Shown: positions 35,574-49,579 of the stretch, piece after piece | How the letters are laid out: every line of letters starts with the position of its first letter | Numbering within the stretch: the first letter of the stretch is position 1 | NCBI GenBank assembly: GCA_034766995.1 | Contig: CM068317.1 | Location: 8,333,501 to 8,397,500, forward strand | Direction: 5' to 3' | Length of the DNA stretch: 64,000 nucleotides | Source of the DNA: Acanthacorydalis orientalis | Lineage: Eukaryota > Arthropoda > Insecta > Megaloptera > Corydalidae | Position numbers and translations under genes: made by a program | Notes under the pieces: generated by a model | Database searches by the model: none | Seen by the model: the letters and a program-made list of their open reading frames with translations, nothing else | Told to the model about the DNA's origin: nothing

Positions 35574-36600
35574 TTTTTTTGTTCAACATTTTTGTTGAAT
35601 TTCTATTACACTTTTCTTGGAAAACTTATCTCAGCTCGTTTTCACCTCAAACATGATACCCTTTATATAACATTCGTCGCTGCGACAAATATATCATATT
35701 TATGTGACACTGTTGTATCAGTGATTTTGTACTTTGTTTTGTTTATTTTTCATCGTCGTGTCTTAAAAATATGTAAACATTTGCCACTGTTTTCGTTCAT
35801 TCACTTAAAAATTTTAATTGAGTCGTTAATTGAACAATCGTTACATTTCTATCTTATATAAATGAGTCAAAATTAGATATTTAAAAATGTGTCGGTATTA
35901 ATATAGTTCTATTAAAATTTTTCCTGTAACATAAGTGTTAATTCTAATCATATCGGATTTTATAAATTCTAAAATTGCTGATGGAGATTCTTTAGTCTCT
36001 ACAGAGAAAGAAAGTACTACCATAATCAAGTTTCAGTATTTTTAATACGTCAAATTATATATAAATCGTATATGAGTTGTGTTTACATAATTAAGTTTCT
36101 ATATTTTTTAATTTAAATTTATGTAAATTTATAAATTAGTTTTTGAATGTTAAATTGAATCTGTCATTTAAAATTCGATTATATCAAATATATTAGTCTG
36201 GTTGTTATTAAAAACCTTTTCATATTTTGACAAATGATTATGTAAATTGAAATTAGCAAATGTTGATTAAGAATGACAACATCAAGACTAGTTCTTCTTA
36301 ACAATTTTAACATATTTACAAATTTATTATTTTAGAATAGTTTTCGAACCGGAGTTGAAAAATTTTTCGTCAGTAAAAGTATATTGATGTCTATAAAAGA
36401 GCTTTTTTTAAGAAATTACTTTTTTGGTTGCATATTTGAGTAATAGTTGTATTATTATCTTCAAATGATTGCCATATGGTAGCAACACTAAGTTAAATTA
36501 TGATAAATAAAAATCTTGTTTTATATTATATTCAAAACAGTGCAAAATAACTTATTAAATGTACTTTTTTAATAATAAATGATTTAAATCAACTTAAATT
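35572..36600. other. AT-rich sequence, nothing identified
   Basis: Frame at 35592-35861 is compositionally chance-like; nothing else recognised. Confidence 0.55.
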
Positions 36601-36889
36601 TGAATTTATTATTTGGTAGTTGAACCTCCTTTTAAGCTATGATATTTTTAAACCTGCTCTTTCACAAATCTCGCTTTATCAGTGCTACTGCCAGAAAAAA
36701 TAATATCAATATTTTTATTATTGATAGTATTTCCATTGACTATTCACAATTTTTGACTAGTTAAATCAGTTCTGCTCCTCCCAGACAAGGACATTAATCA
36801 CAATTTAAATGAAAAAGTTGATGTTTCTGTTATAGTTTCTCTTCTAGTTCTATGATCTCGAACATTTCTAGTAGTAACATTACGTTTAT

Positions 36890-37027
36890 TCATTTGTGAA
36901 TACTTTTTGTTACTGATTTTCTATAGCTTTGCTTATTCGCAGTGTATAGAAATATTTTTTTCATATTTTCTCGGTTGTATTGATGAATATCATTTCTTAT
37001 TTCGAGAAAAATATTGAAATTTATATG

Positions 37028-37085
<58 letters not shown>

Positions 37086-37102
37086 TTATATGTATATATG
37101 TG

Positions 37103-37150
<48 letters not shown>

Positions 37151-37380
37151 TCGTTCAGTATATTCCTCACATAATTATTTCTGCTATTAGTATTCCCCAC
37201 TATTCTGCTTGATATTCGTTTGTCATCATTCATCAATATACATTTTTTATTCAATTTATTTACCAATGTAAACATTACATAGACAGTAATACTTTCAGTA
37301 TTCAAAATATCGAGAGTAGTATTGTCAGTATTTGATTTACCCCAGCATAAACTTTTTGCACTGTTCATCAGTACGAACAT
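36890..37380 (-). other. Two adjoining minus-strand frames split by a TA microsatellite, unexplained
   Basis: Upstream frame (37380-37147) begins MFVLMNSAKSLCWGKSNTDN and has fairly even composition. After the TA tract another frame holds [20 protein letters not shown]. Both are less biased than other chance frames of the window. Together they could be a decayed coding segment (for instance a transposon) interrupted by microsatellite expansion. I recognise no family and do not assert a gene. Confidence 0.25.
37028..37146. repeat. (TA)n compound microsatellite
   Basis: TA array, TTTATATTTATATTTATATG block, second TA array, then CACACACA. Confidence 0.95.
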
Positions 37381-38588
37381 CCCACGGTCAGTAATTTAAA
37401 TCAAGGTCAACAATTTAAATACATACACACATTTCTATATATATATATATATATATTGTAAAATTGAAATTAGTAACAATTAAATATATGTACCTATTTG
37501 TAATATTAATTTAAACCTTTACACACATTTGTTGAAAAATACCTCATTTATGAAATGAACATTATTTCCATTAACAAATCGGTGAACAAAATTTATTCGT
37601 TATTTGAAAATAATTAATTGTTATGTTTCTATTTACTCTATATTTAGTAGCATAATTTATAAAATAATTAATTTCTTCAATAATAAGTGATAATAATTTG
37701 AGTCATATAATAATTTTATTTAATATTTCCCCAAAATGATTCTTAAAAAAATTGAATCATTTTCAGTACATTTTATTTATTCAGTTCAGATGTGTTCTGA
37801 ACTGAATTAATTTATTCTAACTCATATTAGTATATAAACACGCTGTGTGCGTGTTTATATTTTATTGGTGTTATTTTTAGAATAAAATATATTTATAAAT
37901 GTACACGAACTGAGAATAATTATTGTTTTTTGAATGAAATGTAATTTTGGTAAGATAGAAATTAATAATTCATTAATCAAAATTATGACCTGTAAACCGG
38001 TGATCCGCTGTTGCCCTCTCGATAAAACATAATTTTAGCACGTAACGTTTTAGCTACTGAATATTTACCATTATAGTTTAGTGGTAACTCATTCATACAG
38101 ACCATTTTACTGAATTAACCTATTTTTTATGCAGCTCGAGTGTAAAGTTCAAGGTCGTATAAAATCAATGGATACTAAAATGCTTTTACTATGTTTTACT
38201 ATGTTGTATTTACAAATGCTGATCTGATTTTCTTAAACGTATTTTTAAATAAATTTCATTATTTTAATGTAGATTTAATTGAATTATCTCAATTCTGACA
38301 TTTTTTATCTTAAAATATTATATATATATATATATATATATAAGTAAATTCAGAATTATTTAAGGACGAGTAAATAAGGAAGTGTTAATATTCTCTTAAA
38401 AGGATTATTTTTTATTTACTTTCATTATATTATAATACTTACGAGTATTTTATATAATGTTTCTGTAGTTATTGTGCAAATTTTTGAGTGAAAATATTAG
38501 TTATTTTTAAAATAAATGAGATTTAAATTGTTTTAGTGTTTAACATTTTCTTAATGAATAGAAAAATCCAAAAAAATAAATTTATCAG
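37381..38588. other. AT-rich sequence with small microsatellites
   Basis: (TA)n at 37437-37456 and 38321-38342. A slightly more complex patch at 37985-38170 contains TCAAGGTCG (38148-38156), a match to the FTZ-F1 type nuclear-receptor site. Nothing else identified. Confidence 0.5.
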
Positions 38589-38592
38589 TATG

Positions 38593-38687
<95 letters not shown>
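38589..38687. repeat. (TA)n microsatellite
   Basis: Two TA blocks separated by CATTTATA. Confidence 0.95.
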
Positions 38688-38691
<4 letters not shown>

Positions 38692-40470
38692 TAAATTAAT
38701 AACTGCTATGTTTCACAGATATTATGTTAAAATGCTAATTGACTTCTATTTGATACATGACGGCTTTTTAAATAAGATCTGGTTTTGCTCGAAAGGGAAG
38801 ATTGTAGCTTAACAATTTCGTATTCTAGGCTACTGTTATATGTGCATTATTTATTAATGTTAGTAAAGAAACTCTCCTTTCAAAACTAAAAACATCTTTA
38901 CACGACCTTTTTTATGTTAGTATTTATTTATTACTTTTTTCTCATTTTTCGATTTTCGGTACTGTATTCATTTATTCCTTTATTGTTTTACACTAAATTT
39001 AGTTCTCTTAGTTTAAATTTTCTGACTTGAAATATTTTAAATATGTTTTTAATTTTATTTCGTTCACAATCTTTTTATATTTTATGTTTGTATAATTTAT
39101 TTGAAATCTTAAAATGTTCAAGCATAGATTGACATTTTATTTTAATTAAACTGTGAACGGTGTATTATTGATTTCGATTTACATATTTTAATTAGTAGAA
39201 TATATATATATATATACACTTTTTTCGCGATTAATTTTTTTATTCGTTGGGATGATAATGTTTATTTTTATGAATTTCAAAATATTATGTTTTTCTTACA
39301 TTTAATATGTTTACTATGTAAAAAATGTTCCTAATAGAATTTATTATTTATAATATAAAAAAGTGCATGTCATGTGTCTTGAAATCTATACTTGATTGTT
39401 TTTTAAGTATTGAGCTCTAATGATCATGACTCGTGTGGAACACAATTAATTAGTAATTTCATAGCCAGGTAATTGTGAAGGTAATTATTGATAATGTACC
39501 ATTGTTCCAAAGCTCTAATGGGGCTATTTTATAATGTTTATTAATGAGTCTCTTGTGTGTCAACAAAAGTTAAGAATTTTATTGATCAAAAATAAATATG
39601 AAGAAAATAAATTAATTTAAAATAAAAACATTTGTCAGTTATACTCTTTATTAAAATGTATCAAGTATAATAATAATAAGAAGCATTACTAAATTTTTTT
39701 TACAGTATTTAATTTTTTTGATATTATAATGTGTTTCAGATGCATAACTTGTGTATTAAATCTAATGAATTCTTTGTTATAATGTTTTGAATCCCAAATT
39801 GTGCATGTTTTATTTTTAATTATATGTTGTCTTCGAGGTGTATGTCTAGAACAAATATTACAGATTCGGTTCAAATAAATATTCATAACTCTGAAACAGT
39901 ATTAAAGCCAAATATTCTACTTTAATCAAATTCATTTTTTTCATAATGACTTACACATACTCAAACTACACAAACATATAAACTGAAATGTTCTCAGAAG
40001 CATTCTAAATCTGTTTAACCCTACACTGTTTCAAGTCAGATCTAAACAGGAGACAGATACAGAAATGAGAAAGATTATAAAAGAGACATCATACCTTTTC
40101 ATTAACGTAATTAATTATATGACATTCATACTACTCATAGCATTTAATCTGTTTCATGTAACTCTACATAAAAGTAAACCTTATTGATCTGAATGCGAAT
40201 TAGTCGTATACCAACGATATTTTTGATCTCCACAAATGTAATGTCGCTTTCCACATACAAATAGCATTCCGATCTATATACAAAACGTGAGCATATATAC
40301 ATGTATAAACATACATTCTTTTGGTATGTATAAATGTATGTATATAAGCAATGACGCGTTCGGTGTATATAGAAAGTCGATCAGTATTGGTTGGACCGAT
40401 AATATGTATGTGTGCATATAACACATACATCTCTAGAGATTTCTGTGTGTGGGGCTGTTGGTACGTTGTA
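38688..40470. other. AT-rich sequence, nothing identified
   Basis: Short TA run at 39200-39217; no coding frame or transposon recognised. Confidence 0.55.
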
Positions 40471-40478
40471 TATAGATA

Positions 40479-40536
<58 letters not shown>
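40479..40536. repeat. (TA)n microsatellite
   Basis: About 28 TA units. Confidence 0.95.
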
Positions 40537-40540
<4 letters not shown>

Positions 40541-40624
40541 ATGTGCGGATGTATGCTGTATATAAGTGTGTGTGTATAGATGGATGGATGTGTATGTGGA
40601 GTGTATGTATGTGTGTATATAGAT

Positions 40625-40995
40625 ATGTACGAACCAAACGCTGCCGATCTAGAGGTATATGAACGCACGACGGACACAAACTGGAGTAAATGGGTTCGGT
40701 TCGATAGTGCGCACTGATCGACCAATCGCGTGGCGCGACACTGGACCGATGTGTTGAGGCGCGACGTCGAGAGGGGTAGCATCGGATCGCTGATCGGTGT
40801 TCGATCAGAAACGATACGCGGCCTCCGTTTCACACCCGCGCGTCTCTCGTCCAGTTGCCGTGGCCGCGTTCAACGCCTCCCGCGATCGTCCTCACCGTAA
40901 CGTGCGCGTTGCCGAACCTAATGTATATATGGTAGAGAGAGGTATCTGTCAGGAGGTAGATCTATAGGTAGGTAGAGGTAGGTTGATAGGTAGGC
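40625..40995. promoter_or_regulatory. CpG island, candidate promoter or 5' exon
   Basis: Dense CpG sequence (ACCCGCGCGTCTCTCGTCCA near 40833; CGCGATCGTCCTC near 40881). The initiator-like CCAGTT is at 40851, and donor-like GAG|GTATCT lies at 40939-40947, so an untranslated first exon on the plus strand from about 40853 to 40941 is conceivable. The island ends in a TAGG/TAGA-rich simple stretch (40958-40993). Frames across it on both strands are not family-like. Confidence 0.4.
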
Positions 40996-41469
40996 GTCGA
41001 TTGAAAAGGTGTGTCACGGCTGTAAACGGACGCGTTTTATGTTCGGACGGTGTAAGGGCTATTTTCCAATCGTTTCCAACGATTTTTTTCTTGCATCGCC
41101 GTGTATCGGTGTATCGTAATTGTTTGCCGTATTTTTTTTTATTAACGATCTTTTTTGATACATATACATGCTAAAGAATAATTTATCATGAACTAAATAG
41201 GTACTTTATACCATTATTCTATGTAACTATGAACTGACATATACTAATGATCAATAAATCAAAGCTAGTTATTGAACTATGAACCATGCAAAATTTTAAA
41301 AAAATCGTATATAATAAATAGCAAAATAGTCATAAATCATTATTTATACTAACGTCTAGAAGTTTATTATCATTTAATTCTTGATCATAAGTAATTTGTT
41401 ATAATAATACTTTGCAACCTGGGAAAATTAATGTTTAAGTTTTATCAATTCTAGTTTTTCTAGAATAAT

Positions 41470-41481
41470 ACACACGTGCAT

Positions 41482-41532
<51 letters not shown>

Positions 41533-41633
41533 GTGTGTGCGTGTGTATTATTTTAGAAAAACAAGAATTTACAAAATTGAACACCACATAATATTGATCA
41601 CTAAATTGCTAACATTCAACCACACACATACAC

Positions 41634-41690
<57 letters not shown>
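41470..41690. repeat. (CA)n(TA)n(TG)n microsatellites, two clusters
   Basis: Cluster 41470-41552 (CA, TA, TG) and cluster 41622-41700 (CA, TA, TG), each arranged as a potential hairpin. Confidence 0.95.
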
Positions 41691-41691
<1 letters not shown>

Positions 41692-42079
41692 TGTGTGTGT
41701 ACGTGCGAGCATGTGATATATAAACCAACGGATCGTTATGAATGAATCAGTTAGTAAGGAAATCACCAGTAAAATATAATTATAAGAAATACCAGTAAAA
41801 TAGTATTAATCTAATTTAGACAAAACGTTCCAATATATAAGAGGATGATTCCATTTCATTTTCGAGTTTTTAGTTATGCTAGTAAAACGCAAACCTTGAT
41901 CGTCATACAGTGTAGAAACAATTGAAAAAACGCAATAGGTACAAAACAAGAGTTGTAGACATAATAACAAGGGTAGATTTTAAAAAAATGGTGAGAATAT
42001 TATAAAAACAGAAGATAGAATAACACAATTATTAAATATTAGAATATATAAGAAGGTCTACAAAGAGTCTCTACAAATG

Positions 42080-42450
42080 TTTGATTGGCGTACTAAAAAT
42101 ACATGGAAAAGGAGGTGTTTGCCTTTTGAGACTAAACAAGTCTTTTTACAGTTTGTATGTTATTCAAGGAGAAATATGTAAGGGACATAAAAAGATCTAA
42201 AAATAAATCAATGAAAAGTAGATAATAATGTAGAAAAATGCATGGAAATAAAAGATATTGCCATGTTAGTTATTGGAAAAAGATCAATTTTGAAATAATA
42301 TATCATTCAAGGATAAAAATTAAAAAAAAAATAAAATATCTGTGGACCAATGAATAGATTGGATAAGAATATTTGAAAATATATGGAAAAGAAAGATATT
42401 TGCTTTCTTAAATTGAAAATTCTGGCAGTAATAAATCATTAAAGGATGAT
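42080..42450 (+). repeat. Degenerate tandem repeat, about 140-bp period
   Basis: Three similar blocks start near 42101, 42239 and 42382: ATGGAAAAGGAGGTGTTTGC, ATGGAAATAAAAGATATTGC and ATGGAAAAGAAAGATATTTG. Each is followed after about 70 bp by an ATTCAAGGA/ATTAAAGGA block. Spacings are 138 and 143 bp. The units are much diverged, so this may be an old satellite or a local duplication. Confidence 0.45.
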
Positions 42451-42454
42451 TATG

Positions 42455-42455
<1 letters not shown>

Positions 42456-42489
<34 letters not shown>

Positions 42490-42511
42490 GGTGTGTGTGT
42501 GTGTGTGTAGG
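42456..42511. repeat. (TA)n(TG)n microsatellite
   Basis: TA block then GTGTGTGTGTG. Confidence 0.95.
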
Positions 42512-44869
42512 TGGATGTATATCGATAGGTAAATGTGTATCAATAAATGTTTAGGACAAAATAATCAACAGAATTCAGCATGTAATCTCTTTTATATTTA
42601 ATTTAAAGGACTGTTTATTAAGAAAATATATTCTAAAATGATTAATTATTTTTTTATGAAGTTAAAAAACTTGTCAAAACTTACATACTCTGTATAATCT
42701 ATAATATATTTGTCAAAACCAATAACTTTAGCTTAAATTATGGTTTTTGTAATATAAATAATATATTGAAATGTAATTGATTCACATTGAAACCTTTTTT
42801 CTTTATATTTTTTTAACATTCCTTAATACTCGTAATACACAAATAAACTAGAAAATGATAAATGTGAAATTTATATTAAAACAAACTTATATTAGAATTA
42901 ATTATAAATGGTAGCTTTTATATAAAAAAAATGTTTATATTAAATATTAAACAGGTGCAAGTACTAAATGTTCTAAAATAATATTTGAAAATAGTTAATA
43001 ATTTAATTTGTAAGTAAAGTAAATATAATTAAAGAACATAAGTATATTATGTTTTAATAATTTTATTATTAAAATGCATTTATAAATATGAGGCCACATT
43101 TTCCTTACATGAAAATAGTTATTTACTGTTAAAAAATGAAATTGTAGATACCAAGTTGAATATAAATATTAGTAAAACCCTTAAAATTTAAAAAAAAACA
43201 GTAACCGTATATTAATTTCTTAAAAGATCTACTTAGCAATGTTACAGAATAAAGTTCAACTTTTATAACTTAATAACATAGACATTAGATTCTTCCAGTA
43301 GAGATCAAAACAGTGCATATAATGTTTTCTTATTATTGAATACTTTTGTGTTTAGTAAATTTTAAAAATCAAAATAATCTAGCGAAAAAAATTGTAATTA
43401 TTCTGACATTTAACTTATAATATTTCATGCTTGCGAACCCGTCGGATTATTGTCTTGAAGTTACTCTTCCTTTAGTATAAGCTGTATGTCTGCTTTCTAC
43501 CACCAGTTCCGTCACATGTGACATATTTGAAAGGGTTATGAAGACACAGTCTTCAAACACTAATAATATTGAAAACAAAGTCTTCAAAATCTACCTGATG
43601 ATGGTAAACATACAGAGAGTGGTTGAGGAAAGCTGACACAACTAATAGGAAGAGGACCAAAAGGATAACATAGTTTTTTACATTGTTAGTCATTTCATTA
43701 GTTAATTATTTTTTTTATTTCGATGTTGAGTACTTAGTGCTTTAAGAGTAGAAAATTTATCTTCAGTTGTACAATAATTACTATATTTATTAACGAGTAA
43801 CAACATAAAAAATGATATAAATATATATAAAAAATATAATTCTTTTTTCGAATGTATATTAAAATATACAAAAATACAAATATCTCTATAGTAATCATAC
43901 ATGATTGAATTAAAATTATTAAGCGCTTCTAAATAAATTATTTGAATATTTGTTTCTTTTTTATTTTATTTCTGGATGCTAAAAAGTTAACATGGGAAAA
44001 CATATAAAAGATATTATTTTTTATACCACTTAGACACACTGTACTAAATACAAACAAATCAAAGTGTTAAAAAGAATTAATAAAACTCTGTATTGTAAAA
44101 TATATCTTAAATTCAAAACAACTTAACATTTTCTAAAAAAATGAGTAAAGCAACTATATCTATTAGACACAAAAAAGTGTCCAACTAAGTTTTTCTCAAC
44201 AATACACATTAACTATGTGTACTGTTGAGATTCTACCTTGCGTATAACTAAAGTGTATATAACTTACAAAATTTTATTTATTGAAAATAAAATTTAAACG
44301 TGAAAGTCGACCATGAATTATATTCGAAACCATGACCTTCTGGAACATAGACCGACCATTTTAACCGACTTTGGTCACATATATTGCTACTGTATTGGTA
44401 TGCACATCCATACTGAACAGGTACATACATTACGATACATACACATACCCCTATATATCTATCTACATATGTATGTACGTGTGTAAAAGACTTGCACGTA
44501 TATATACCTACACATCTTGCCAGACGAATAAATTTTCCGAGCACTGTTTAGACTAAACAAGTCTCCTCCTTGCTCTTATCAGCTCTATCCTGCAGCGTCC
44601 GCATATGCACAGCCCCGTGCTAGGAACGTACAGATCTTACAAGCATTCTGGTCTTCCTATTGTTTATTGTTGTCTTCCTGTTGTAACGTACAATAAAACT
44701 GCATATGTTATATTCATATTTTGTACATTCACTTTTTTGTACAGGATATAGAAAGTATGTTCAAAATATTTAATTTATTGGAGAGTAATATTATTTGTTA
44801 TATGTTATGATATACATTTCTATATTTTTATTTTTATAAAAATAAACTAATTAAGAGGCATTAGTAACT
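42512..44869. other. AT-rich sequence with two more complex patches
   Basis: Patches at 43430-43640 and 44280-44700 have balanced composition. The first contains the perfect palindrome GTCACATGTGAC (43511-43522, an E-box core CACATGTG). Neither has a family-like frame; 43430-43640 could be a decayed element or a 3' untranslated region. Confidence 0.4.
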
Positions 44870-45095
44870 CACAGCAGCTGAGACTCCTAGTGCCCTCTGT
44901 CGATTATGAGTACAGAGCACAGAGGTTTATGGATCGTTCATCTCAAATCTATGGATAAATCCCGTTTCGGGGGATATCTTTAGAAGTAGTGAAGAAATTT
45001 TCCGGAACCTTCGAAGGAGTCGCATTTTGGTATTAAATCAACGGATCTCCAAGGTTCCTACGATGTTTCCAGTAGGAACCTCTCTCTTACTGGTA
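44870..45095. ncRNA. Hairpin-dense island, candidate structured RNA or regulatory DNA
   Basis: Four hairpins or palindromes occur in about 190 bp: CCTCTGT/ACAGAGG (44894-44900 with 44919-44925), ATCCCG/CGGGGGAT (44959-44975), CCTTCGAAGG (45008-45017) and AGGTTCCTAC/GTAGGAACCT (45052-45061 with 45072-45081, ten perfect pairs, loop of 10). The flanks are AT-only. No known RNA family was recognised, and neither strand nor transcription is established. Confidence 0.3.
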
Positions 45096-46085
45096 TTTTA
45101 AGAGGAATAATATATCACAATAGAATATTTGTACTGAGGAAATTTAAATATTTTAAAAAATTAAAAAAATTCTTAAATCTAGCTCACTGTTTTAGATAAT
45201 TTTTTGTTGATTATGTTTGATATTGGTTGTTGTGGTTCTTCGAATAAGATTGGATTAATCACATCATTTTATGGTTATAATAAAACAGTTAGATTAATCT
45301 TATAGTTAATAATAATAAAAGTTAATTATTAAGAATGTTGATTTTGAAAATGAGATGGTTTATTCTAGCAATGATATAATAAAATTCCTAGCTCTATAAA
45401 AATTAAAAAAACATTAAAGTGATACGCCGAATTTCTCTAATTACGTCCAGTCTTATAAGTCAAGACGATTTCTGCAGGATTTGTACATAATTTGTTAAAT
45501 ATTTCCAGGCTGTTTTCATCAGTTTGTAAGGTTTTTTTCGAATATAACTTATTTAAATTGACCGTTTCCCTAAATTGTCTAAAACATCTTGTAATTTTTG
45601 TTCTATTTGTATACTATTCTGTTTCACTTACTTACTAAGTATTTCATTAATTGATTTGAAAACTACATACTATAACAAGCACGGTGATATTTGTAATACA
45701 ATGGACATTTAATTTGTAAATAAGCATTTTATCAAAATTATATAAGAGGCTCAAACTCATTGTCTATTACTCATGCGAAACCAACTTATTTTTATTATAT
45801 TAATAGTTATTTTTATTATTATAATACCAAGCAAGTTCTGGAGACTTTTCATGCATTTTACAAAAAAAGAAAAGATTTATTTGTATTCCTCATTCCGCAG
45901 TAAATTTATATCTGAAAATTGAGGAATATTTATCAATGATATAGTTTACTAGTGTTTAAATTATGATTATATACTATTGAATCAAAATATTTATTAGTAA
46001 AATAATATACAGTTCAAATTGTTGAAGTAGAATTTTTTGCTCATTTTTTTTAGAGAACATAAGTTCAAATATAGCACTGAAAATA
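45096..46085. other. AT-rich sequence, nothing identified
   Basis: A slightly richer patch at 45415-45560 has no recognisable frame. Confidence 0.5.
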
Positions 46086-46642
46086 TTAGGTTGGTAGTAA
46101 ATTAATTGCTTTTTTGTTTTCTGAATTTTAACCTTATTTTTTTTAAATGATAGTGTCATCATTATTATGTTAATGTCATTTTAAAGGGGATTTTTCAGTT
46201 TGTATTTTAGTAACATCCACTTTGGTTTTATTATTATTTTTTCTCAAAATTGGATTATTGTATGAAAAATGGAAAAGAAGCAAATAAGAACATTTTTTGT
46301 ATTAGTTTAAAACGGGTCGTAAAGCAGCAGAAACTATTTGTAAACTGAACGATTCTTTTAGTGTGGGTACTTTTAAGGAACGTACGGTGCAATGGTGGCT
46401 TCAAAAATTTCATCTAGGGACAAGAACCTCGAAGATGAAAAATGTCGCGTGAGTCCTTCTTCATCTCATAACGACCAACTGAAGACGTTAGTTGAATAAG
46501 AACCACGGACAACAACTCGAAATCTTAGACAAAAGTTAGGCGTTAGTCATCCAACAGTTCTGAACCACTTAAAACCACTTAAATTAAAAAAGGTTTGTGA
46601 ATTTGAAGGTCATAAACCGCAACTATTTTTCTACCAACCTAA
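46086..46642 (+). mobile_element. Internally deleted cecropia-type mariner (557 bp)
   Basis: Starts TTAGGTTGGTAGTAAATTAA after TA (46084-46085) and ends ATTTTTCTACCAACCTAA before TA (46643-46644). It contains the transposase N-terminal region and then the same 3' junction as the copies at 3158 and 59384. Complete at both ends, lacking the catalytic domain. Confidence 0.92.
46269..46595 (+). pseudogene. Mariner transposase DNA-binding domain remnant
   Basis: Starts at a preserved ATG (MEKKQIRTFF). Across frameshifts it reads RKAAETICKLND, KERTVQWWLQKF, SHNDQLKTLVE and SHPTVLNHLKPLK, the two helix-turn-helix motifs of the family. A TAA interrupts after LVE. It joins directly to 3' untranslated sequence. 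Confidence 0.85.
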
Positions 46643-46917
46643 TATATCAAATATTTATTACAAGTTACAGAAAATCAAGTATAAATCTTTTCATCATTAA
46701 TTGTCTAATATTATGAATTTATTATTTTATTTCTATTTTAAATTTCGGTAAAAATGCAGTCATCTTTAGTAGATATTCATACTTGTCTATATTATACGTA
46801 TGTAATACAAAACGTCTTCATGTATTTTTCCATACTTTATTTTTCAATTTTCAAATTGACTATTTGACTTGAATGGTTGGTACTTTGTACAAAATTCCGA
46901 CTTGAAGATAGAGTTTC

Positions 46918-46919
<2 letters not shown>

Positions 46920-46988
<69 letters not shown>
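46920..46988. repeat. (TA)n microsatellite
   Basis: About 33 TA units, followed by CTTACCTACCTACCTACATG. Confidence 0.95.
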
Positions 46989-46991
<3 letters not shown>

Positions 46992-47315
46992 TTACCTACC
47001 TACCTACATGGATGTACCTATACGTATGTATCAGAGATATTGGATTTTCTCGAGTCGAAGTCGCAACGGAGAACACATAACTTAAGACCTACAGCAAGAC
47101 GTTGGTGGTAAACACACCGCCTGATGTCTACCAACCACCCCAAACCGAAATATACGGGCAGTGGTTTTGTGTTCCTTACTTCGAATCCAGTCCGTATCCT
47201 TCGTCTTTGCATGTATTGCATAGTGATGTATGCAAGTAGTATCTACGATCTGTGTGCGGAATACAGACGTTTTGTGTTTTCTAGCAAAAAATATATTTGT
47301 AGAATACAACTATAA

Positions 47316-48378
<1,063 letters not shown>

Positions 48379-48461
<83 letters not shown>

Positions 48462-48462
48462 G

Positions 48463-48517
<55 letters not shown>

Positions 48518-48520
48518 ATA
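48379..48520. repeat. Long compound (TA)n microsatellite
   Basis: TA array interrupted by TGTA and TACA variants. Confidence 0.95.
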
Positions 48521-48679
48521 TCTAATTCCATAAATTAAATCTATTTTCGTTTATTGATAACGACAAAAAATGTTTTGGTTATTTCACATAATATATTTTA
48601 ATACACGTACCGAATGAAAAAAAAATTATAAATATGTTATATCATAAATTTTAATTATAAACATATGTACGACGATACA

Positions 48680-48884
48680 AGAAAAAAATCGATGTATCTG
48701 AAACGATGACAACGAAAATATGTCTTTGTTTCAAAACTCCGAGAATTATTGGTTAATATGTTTAGGTGATATCGAGACATACATGTTTTAGCCTCGTCTT
48801 TGTCCCATCTACATTTACATTACTCTTTAAATAGTTTCATTCGCTCTTTTTCTATCGGCACTGTCAGAAGATGCCTTTAACATC

Positions 48885-48922
<38 letters not shown>

Positions 48923-49250
48923 GCGTTTAAATACATATGCGTGTCTCTGTTGTCGCTATATTTTTTTATTGGCTTGTATCCTTGTCACGCGTTGCCTTGG
49001 TTACTCGCCATGCATTTTGTTTCAAACGTGTTGTATTTTTATGGGTACAAATTAAGATGTTTTCATATGATGTAGTAGCTTGTACAGCGACCCGCTTTTA
49101 TTTATTGTTTTAACGATCAACAAAATGGTATTCCGAGAATCGAGCGCTGATTTTTCAAGCTTGGACACTTGTGTTTATGATGTTGTATTAATATAGTGCG
49201 ATAACCTTGAATTTGTCAAACTGATTATGGTAATTTTATGTACGGTTTCA
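48680..49250. promoter_or_regulatory. Moderately complex stretch, candidate regulatory region
   Basis: Richer sequence around a (TA)n tract (48884-48917). GTTGCCTTGGTTAC at 48991-49004 resembles an RFX X-box: one half GGCAAC on the minus strand is perfect, the other carries a mismatch. No coding frame. Confidence 0.25.
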
Positions 49251-49579
49251 CGCTAAAAATATATATTTTTTTAACTAGTTGACAGCGTGTTATATAATTA
49301 TATCACGTACTATAATAAAACCATCGTATTATCAAGTTAATATTTCACGAAGCATACATTTCAAGTATAAAAAGATTATGAGTACATGTCTCCGAAATAT
49401 GAAGTTTTTTGGGAATTAAAATTGTGTAATTATTTTTTTAGTTACGTGCACATTCTTGTCTTCACTCGAGAAGTATATAATAAAATAAACATTAATTTAA
49501 TACTTAAGTTTATTCCGTTATTCCATAGATTCAAATAAATTATTTTAACTATTTGACTTATTTGATTTTTCTTAATGTT

